Below, piece after piece: positions 10,301 to 11,275 of a stretch of 11,275 nucleotides of DNA (its first letter is position 1; every line of letters starts with the position of its first letter). The stretch is from Hemicentrotus pulcherrimus (taxonomy: Eukaryota > Echinodermata > Echinoidea > Camarodonta > Strongylocentrotidae). The stretch covers positions 1-11,275 of the forward strand of contig BEXV01000775.1 of NCBI GenBank assembly GCA_003118195.1, written 5' to 3'. A program made the translations under genes and the position numbers. The notes beneath the pieces were generated by a model. It worked only from the letters and a program-made list of their open reading frames with translations. It was not told the origin of the DNA and did no database searches.

Positions 10301-11242
10301 CTTTAAATGAGTTACTTGCAAATCGTCTGTTTGGAGCCAGAAGGGTGTTAACTCTTATACTTCAACAGAGAGTAACATCCTTCTGGCGCTGCGCAGATGA
10401 TATGATAAGTTTGTGACATTCTCTGTAATGCATGCTATTATTAATTAGACAGATAAAGTAGAGAAGGTGAGAAACTGTATGAATACTTACTCCAGTTTTT
10501 CCGATGACTTTGAGAAGAAATGAAAGAAGAGTTGGTACTCATCCTCACAGACATGTACCATGAAGGCGCACCCACTCCGCACCTGATAAAGGTCAAAGGT
10601 TAACAGTTAATCATTAGACAGATTTGTCACAAAAAACAATGGACAAACCGCCTGCACATTTCATAAAAGACATATTTTTTCAATTAAAAAAAACAATTTG
10701 CATTTGCATCTTTTGTATGCTTCCTATATCACATATATACGTGGATATCACTTTGTTGCCAATTTGTGAATTCCATGGTGATGATTCTAAATATTAACAC
10801 TAATTAATGAAATTTAAAAAAAACAAAAATTATTGTTGAAATTAGAATTTGGTGTGATCAGCTTATAAGATGATCCTGTATATTTGTTATTAGGAATTTT
10901 AAGGAATCACAAGCGATTAGCCATGTCATAGTAATGATGACAATGATGGTTTCTTGTACTGTACAGTGCTCATTCTGTCACCCTGCGGCGGTCCTGGCGC
11001 TCCAACATTTATTACCCCGGTCATAGCTGAGCATTGTAGCACATTATTTCCACCTGGGTGGAGAGTGGCAAATATGGATTAATCTCTTAATGTCAAAATG
11101 TGTCTAATGACTTACAAGAGAGCAGTGATCCCTGGCATGTTTGGTAGCAAGCTCTGATACAGCCATCTGTATGCTAGGCATCAGAAGCTGATATCTCTTA
11201 CTGAAGTAACAGTGTAAGCAGTCATCCAGTAAGGTTGTGTAC
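1255..11242 (-). CDS. COG3: COG3 (conserved oligomeric Golgi complex subunit 3), partial gene of ten internal exons
   Basis: COG3 belongs to lobe A (COG1-4) of the COG complex, a CATCHR-type tether on the cytosolic face of the Golgi that captures retrograde intra-Golgi vesicles and so keeps glycosylation enzymes in place. The family is recognised from collinear motifs on the minus strand: [101 protein letters not shown] and [11 protein letters not shown], in the same order as in animal COG3. Exons (transcript order): 11116-11242, 10491-10582, 9434-9573, 8304-8464, 7387-7564, 6467-6594, 5011-5100, 3046-3166, 2388-2470, 1255-1389. The sum is 1255 nt in one continuous frame. Start and stop codons lie outside the window. 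Exon edges come from GT/AG signals plus phase and family agreement, not from transcripts. No promoter is in the window. Confidence 0.96.
1459..1650 (-). mobile_element. Divergent SINE with conserved central domain
   Basis: Read on the minus strand: a degenerate pol III B-box-like GAGTTTGAAACC near 1609-1620, then GCGCTAGTTTCCTTTGATAAG and GCGTTAATCTTCA, matching in order the central segment of the SINEs at 4484-4816 and 6020-6350, then ACCAGGTCCT. The 3' part is unlike those copies and ends in a CCA-type triplet run (1459-1476 on the plus strand is GGT repeats), a plausible SINE tail. No good A box is left. Confidence 0.6.
1660..2387. other. Intron sequence without recognised features
   Basis: Intron between exons 9 and 10 of the window, beyond the SINE relative. 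Both strands have only short open frames, with no family motifs and no inverted repeats I could follow. Confidence 0.6.
2388..2470 (-). CDS. COG3: COG3 exon 9 of window
   Basis: 83 nt: CT completing an Ala codon, then 27 codons: [20 protein letters not shown] and FLEFVFE. The acceptor tttatttttcag has a good pyrimidine tract; the donor is gtaagtg. It corresponds to the vertebrate segment ending in SNNALIEFLLE. An internal cttag could be mistaken for an acceptor, but only the full exon restores the AAxxxL block and the right phase. Confidence 0.92.
2706..2982 (-). pseudogene. 5'-truncated non-LTR retrotransposon reverse-transcriptase fragment (L2/CR1-like)
   Basis: The minus strand reads LDRVQRLQN, an in-frame TAG (2952-2954), then [38 protein letters not shown] and [11 protein letters not shown]. 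This is the well known end of the RT domain in CR1/L2-type LINEs (VQ-LQN-AARLI, then LHWLP---RI-FK, then YK-LN--AP-YL). The homology fades after TPY, and no further LINE frame follows, so it is a dead fragment. It has the same orientation as COG3 and begins about 60 bp past the exon 8 donor. Confidence 0.85.
3046..3166 (-). CDS. COG3: COG3 exon 8 of window
   Basis: 121 nt: 40 codons plus a final G. It encodes [20 protein letters not shown], then [39 protein letters not shown] is the most recognisable single block of COG3 in this window. The acceptor is tgtatcacag and the donor gtgagg. The final G joins CT of the next exon to make Ala. Confidence 0.97.
3266..3571. repeat. GC-rich inverted-repeat element
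   Basis: An island clearly richer in G+C than its surroundings. AGTAGCCTGCTC near the left end (about 3287-3300) is matched by GAGCAGGCTACT near the right (about 3543-3554). Inner pairs include CGCCCAGGCACC with GGTGCCTGGGCAG, and TTTGGGCGGC with GCCGCCCAAA. GTGACC occurs at both edges and may be a target duplication. A small fold-back transposon is the simplest reading; the ends are imperfect and no open frame is meaningful. Confidence 0.6.
3577..4057. mobile_element. Fold-back element with long inverted repeats
   Basis: Left arm 3602-3728 and right arm 3742-3867 are inverted copies of about 127 bp with roughly a dozen differences and a 13-base spacer. Outside them, TAAGGCCTTGTTCAGATAT (3577-3595) pairs with ATATCTGAACGAGCCTTA (4039-4056), so the element probably spans the whole interval, with about 170 bp of extra sequence only on the right side. 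No clear target-site duplication and no coding sequence were seen. Read in the COG3 pre-mRNA it would form a very long hairpin. Confidence 0.8.
4268..4390 (+). mobile_element. SINE relic, plus strand
   Basis: ACTCAGCGGTTAATG (about 4284-4298) resembles a tRNA A box, and GGTTCAAACC (4326-4335) a B box. They are followed by GGACTAATGCCTTTGGGGAA, which aligns with CACTAATGTCCTTTGGCAAG of the neighbouring SINE family just after its head. Orientation is opposite to the SINE that starts about 95 bp away. Old and diverged; the tail is not recognisable. Confidence 0.5.
4484..4816 (-). mobile_element. tRNA-derived SINE, copy 1
   Basis: About 333 bp on the minus strand. The head (4752-4816) is tRNA-like: GTGTCA...CGACAC acceptor-type ends, A box AGTCGAGTGGTTTAAG, B box GGTTCAATCC. 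The central domain follows, then a LINE-like 3' part (AAGCGCTCTATAAATCCAG) and an ATT/T-rich tail near 4484-4497. It is the same family as 6020-6350, with which it aligns over its length. The head most resembles tRNA-Ser/Leu without the long variable arm. Confidence 0.88.
4752..4816 (-). other. tRNA-like head of SINE copy 1 (pol III A and B boxes)
   Basis: 65-nt head with AGTCGAGTGGTTTAAG (A box type) and GGTTCAATCC (B box type). The outer GTGTC pairs with GACAC. The anticodon-loop position reads CTTAAAA. It is not a functional tRNA gene: it lacks a proper variable arm and continues into the SINE body. Confidence 0.75.
5011..5100 (-). CDS. COG3: COG3 exon 7 of window
   Basis: 90 nt, exactly 30 codons: [20 protein letters not shown] then [17 protein letters not shown] is conserved in COG3 and follows RCID of the previous exon without a gap. 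The acceptor is ttctttacag; the donor gtagaa is weaker than the consensus. Phase 0 at both ends makes this a symmetric exon that could be skipped without a frameshift. Confidence 0.94.
5101..5547. other. Intron sequence without recognised features
   Basis: AT-rich intron between exons 6 and 7 of the window. Poly-A/poly-T runs and short chance frames only. Confidence 0.6.
5567..5567. other. Single undetermined base (n)
   Basis: The only ambiguous base in the window, at the boundary between a 19-base direct repeat and a dispersed element; this may mark a closed assembly gap. Confidence 0.95.
5568..5733. mobile_element. Small inverted-repeat element, copy 1 (left end missing)
   Basis: It aligns with 6660-6820 along its length (CACCCTGC, GTCACTG-ACAGGTGG, TTATCTCAT, CTCAATTAACAT, TTAGGCATT, TATAGAGGGAGCAAGTAGCT, AGTACAGTGTGGCTTTAAG). 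The left terminal part present in copy 2 is absent. A 19-base direct repeat TTTAAGATTTCCAATGTTC lies on both sides (5548-5566 and 5728-5746), and the undetermined base at 5567 sits exactly at the left junction. Confidence 0.75.
5866..5886 (+). other. Isolated B-box-like motif
   Basis: GGGTTTAAGTCCCGCGC fits the pol III B box and tRNA 3' half style. No matching A box or SINE body follows, so it may be an old SINE remnant or chance. Confidence 0.25.
6020..6350 (-). mobile_element. tRNA-derived SINE, copy 2
   Basis: About 331 bp, same family and same orientation as 4484-4816. The head (6286-6350) has GTGTC...GACAC ends, A box AGTCGAGTTGTTTAAG and B box GGTTCAATCC. The anticodon-loop position reads CTTGAAT with a short TTGA/TCAA stem, close to tRNA-Ser(UGA). 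The body is collinear with copy 1 (CCTTTGGCAAG, ACTCCCCAGGGAGTGGAGAT, AAGCGCTTAGAGG). The tail is an ATT repeat (6020-6031). Any open frame crossing it is repeat-derived. Confidence 0.88.
6467..6594 (-). CDS. COG3: COG3 exon 6 of window
   Basis: 128 nt: GT completing a Gly codon, then 42 codons: [14 protein letters not shown] (end of the variable linker), then [20 protein letters not shown] and SKLYRCID. The [15 protein letters not shown] block is nearly invariant in animal COG3. The acceptor is caccctag and the donor gtaagt, phase 0 out. A second AG twelve bases inside the exon would remove four linker codons in frame, a possible tandem acceptor. Confidence 0.96.
6624..6820. mobile_element. 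Small inverted-repeat element, copy 2 (most complete)
   Basis: About 197 bp. Its ends are imperfect inverted repeats: TTTAAAGCTCATCTGTAC on the left against the complement of GTACAGTGTGGCTTTAAG on the right. The interior is shared with 5568-5733 and, inverted, with 8559-8728. Non-coding; MITE-like. Confidence 0.7.
6821..7386. other. Intron sequence without recognised features
   Basis: Intron between exons 5 and 6 of the window. A 111-codon open frame on the plus strand (7012-7347) shows no family motif, is Ser/Thr/Ile-rich as AT-rich intron translations are, and I do not call it a gene. Confidence 0.6.
7387..7564 (-). CDS. COG3: COG3 exon 5 of window (variable linker)
   Basis: 178 nt: 59 codons plus a final G. 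It starts [11 protein letters not shown], continuing the conserved MMEQIAQSL-type helix, then becomes a low-conservation Ser/Thr/Gly/Pro-rich stretch ([24 protein letters not shown]) that looks disordered. The same place is a polar, poorly conserved linker in vertebrate COG3. RRSS resembles a basophilic kinase site, which is only a suggestion. The acceptor cgcag has a weak pyrimidine tract; the donor is gtaagc. Both edges are supported by phase and by the matched flanking helices. Confidence 0.9.
7845..8190 (-). pseudogene. LINE ORF2 C-terminal fragment with frame breaks
   Basis: The minus strand reads [20 protein letters not shown], then [35 protein letters not shown], then V and TAG (7871-7873), followed by a GAAGGAGAAGAAG-type tail. 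The C-E-C...H...C arrangement with QTMEHLL-CPL is typical of the zinc-knuckle-like end of jockey/CR1-group LINE polymerases. The upstream part ([20 protein letters not shown]) is in another frame and a stop precedes the CEC block, so the copy is dead. It is a different family from the fragment at 2706-2982. Confidence 0.8.
8205..8298. repeat. CAA/CAT-rich simple sequence
   Basis: AACAAC, ATCAAC and ACTACA triplet-like words run up to the exon 4 donor. On the transcript strand this is a TTG/TTGA-rich stretch just past the donor. Confidence 0.6.
8304..8464 (-). CDS. COG3: COG3 exon 4 of window
   Basis: 161 nt: CA completing a Ser codon, then 53 codons from [20 protein letters not shown] through [13 protein letters not shown] to [25 protein letters not shown] and DLAYP are diagnostic for COG3. 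The acceptor is ccatccag and the donor gtaaga, phase 0 out. The first 20-30 bases of this exon and its flanking intron are repeated in decayed form four more times upstream (to about 9150); see the tandem series entry. Confidence 0.96.
8441..9150. repeat. Decayed tandem series copying the 5' edge of COG3 exon 4
   Basis: Five units begin near 8441, 8744, 8841, 8965 and 9107. Each holds a version of GGCACC-AGTTCATT-GCT-GATG, which in the first unit is the exon 4 acceptor and its first codons (NELGA). On the minus strand the others read SELGA (8744 unit), NEG (8841), NELGA (8965) and NKLGAFA (9107). The 8441 and 8841 units also share TACATGTAGCTTTA-TTCAG and a following A-rich stretch; several units end ATCATTAAAGATT-like. 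Spacing is roughly 100-140 bp once the insertion at 8559-8728 is removed. Confidence 0.75.
8559..8728. mobile_element. Small inverted-repeat element, copy 3 (inverted)
   Basis: Reverse orientation relative to 6624-6820 (complement shares TATAG, CCTAATCGGTGACC, TTATGTTAATTGAGAAC, GATGAGATAAC-ACCTGTC, GCAGGG-GG-CTAATC). The ends carry CCCCACTGCAC as an 11-bp inverted repeat (8561-8571 and about 8715-8725). It is inserted inside the tandem series of exon 4-edge copies, so it is younger than that series. Confidence 0.75.
9434..9573 (-). CDS. COG3: COG3 exon 3 of window
   Basis: 140 nt: T completing the Asp codon, 46 codons, and a final T. It encodes [20 protein letters not shown], then [15 protein letters not shown] and MLQDHVQAN, closely matching the animal COG3 core. 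The acceptor is gtcctag and the donor gtaagtg. The final T joins CA of the next exon to give Ser (DHVQAN-S-NELGAF), so the two exons confirm each other. Confidence 0.96.
9574..10007. other. Intron sequence without recognised features
   Basis: Part of the intron between exons 2 and 3 of the window; AT-rich, with short chance frames only. Confidence 0.6.
10008..10038. promoter_or_regulatory. Near-palindrome with two CACGTG E-boxes
   Basis: CTAAGCACACGTG, then CGCGA, then CACGTGCGTTTAG: an imperfect 31-bp palindrome with CACGTG at 10015-10020 and 10026-10031, five bases apart. CACGTG is bound by bHLH-zip proteins (USF, MYC/MAX, MITF/TFE types), and GCGTG-type sites by bHLH-PAS proteins. It is CpG-rich within CpG-poor intron. 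Function as an enhancer is inference. Confidence 0.35.
10322..10401 (+). ncRNA. Pre-miRNA-sized hairpin (candidate structured RNA)
   Basis: An 80-nt inverted repeat: 10322-10356 pairs with 10368-10401, leaving an 11-nt loop. It contains a perfect run GCCAGAAGG/CCTTCTGGC and a further GTTA/TAAC, CTCT/AGAG. By hand pairing on the plus strand there are two mismatches, one bulge and about six G-U pairs. Read on the minus (COG3) strand the G-U pairs become C-A mismatches. Expression is unknown; a small MITE is the main alternative. Confidence 0.4.
10491..10582 (-). CDS. COG3: COG3 exon 2 of window
   Basis: 92 nt: 30 codons plus two bases (GA) of a split Asp codon. It begins [19 protein letters not shown], one of the best conserved blocks of COG3, and continues through [10 protein letters not shown]. 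The acceptor is tttatcag and the donor gtaagta. Phase 0 in and phase 2 out agree with the neighbouring exons. Confidence 0.96.
10583..10980. other. Intron sequence without recognised features
   Basis: AT-rich part of the intron between exons 1 and 2 of the window, with A runs and no recognisable repeat or gene. Confidence 0.6.
11005..11108 (-). mobile_element. SINE central-domain fragment beside exon 1
   Basis: The plus strand reads ACCTGGGTGGAGAGTGGCAA, ATATGGATTAAT, TCAAAATG, CTAATG, which follows the order GAGTGGCAAATGTAGATTAAT, CCAAAGGACATTAGTG of the two full SINEs (minus-strand elements). The head is missing and the fragment stops one or two bases before the exon 1 donor (11110-11115). 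Confidence 0.6.
11116..11242 (-). CDS. COG3: COG3 exon 1 of window
   Basis: 127 nt: one base finishing a split codon, then 42 codons, starting [13 protein letters not shown] and ending ARDHCSL. The acceptor reads ctgcag, and the donor gtaagt falls exactly after CTT, leaving phase 0. In vertebrate COG3 the matching stretch also ends in a RDHC motif directly before [11 protein letters not shown], which here opens the next exon. This is helical CATCHR-type sequence after the N-terminal Sec34 domain. A SINE relic nearly touches the donor site. Confidence 0.93.
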
Positions 11243-11275
11243 CTGCAGGAAGAGATGTATTTAATTAGGACAATT

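Overview
The window looks like nuclear DNA of a marine invertebrate. Sea urchin is my best guess, from the style of the dispersed repeats and the frequent ACATGTACATGT-type words, but nothing in the sequence proves the species. It is AT-rich, has long non-coding stretches, canonical GT...AG introns, LINE and tRNA-derived SINE remnants and several small inverted-repeat transposons. There are no bacterial-style genes, and nearly all open frames above 60 codons are chance or repeat-derived.

One gene dominates. It lies on the minus strand and is a partial copy of COG3 (Sec34 in yeast), a subunit of the conserved oligomeric Golgi tethering complex. Ten internal exons run from 11242 down to 1255. 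Every junction has canonical splice signals and the reading phases agree from exon to exon. Together they give 1255 coding bases, about 418 codons, covering roughly the middle to the C-terminal half of a protein that is about 830 residues long in vertebrates. The 5' exons (N-terminal Sec34 domain) lie beyond 11275. The last exon or exons (about 115-120 residues by comparison with the vertebrate protein) lie below position 1. No stop codon or frameshift interrupts the exons, so the gene looks functional.

Region by region in window order. 1-1254 is intron with a 781-bp inverted-repeat transposon (49-829) and two small palindromic elements. 1255-1389 is exon 10. 1390-2387 is intron with a SINE relative. 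2388-2470 is exon 9. 2471-3045 is intron with a LINE reverse-transcriptase fragment. 3046-3166 is exon 8. 3167-5010 is a large intron with a GC-rich inverted-repeat element, a long fold-back, and two SINEs in opposite orientation. 5011-5100 is exon 7. 5101-6466 is intron with a small inverted-repeat element beside an undetermined base, and a SINE. 6467-6594 is exon 6, 6595-7386 intron with a second copy of the small element, 7387-7564 exon 5. 7565-8303 is intron with a second LINE fragment. 8304-8464 is exon 4. 8465-9433 is intron with decayed tandem copies of the exon 4 edge and a third copy of the small element. 9434-9573 is exon 3. 9574-10490 is intron with a CACGTG palindrome and a compact hairpin. 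10491-10582 is exon 2. 10583-11115 is intron with a SINE fragment, and 11116-11242 is exon 1 of the window.

I see no unknown gene system here. The most unusual signals are the tandem series of exon-4-edge copies (8441-9150), the 80-nt plus-strand hairpin whose base changes all keep pairing on that strand (10322-10401), and the roughly 127-bp inverted repeat (3602-3867) that would make a long double-stranded stretch in the COG3 pre-mRNA.
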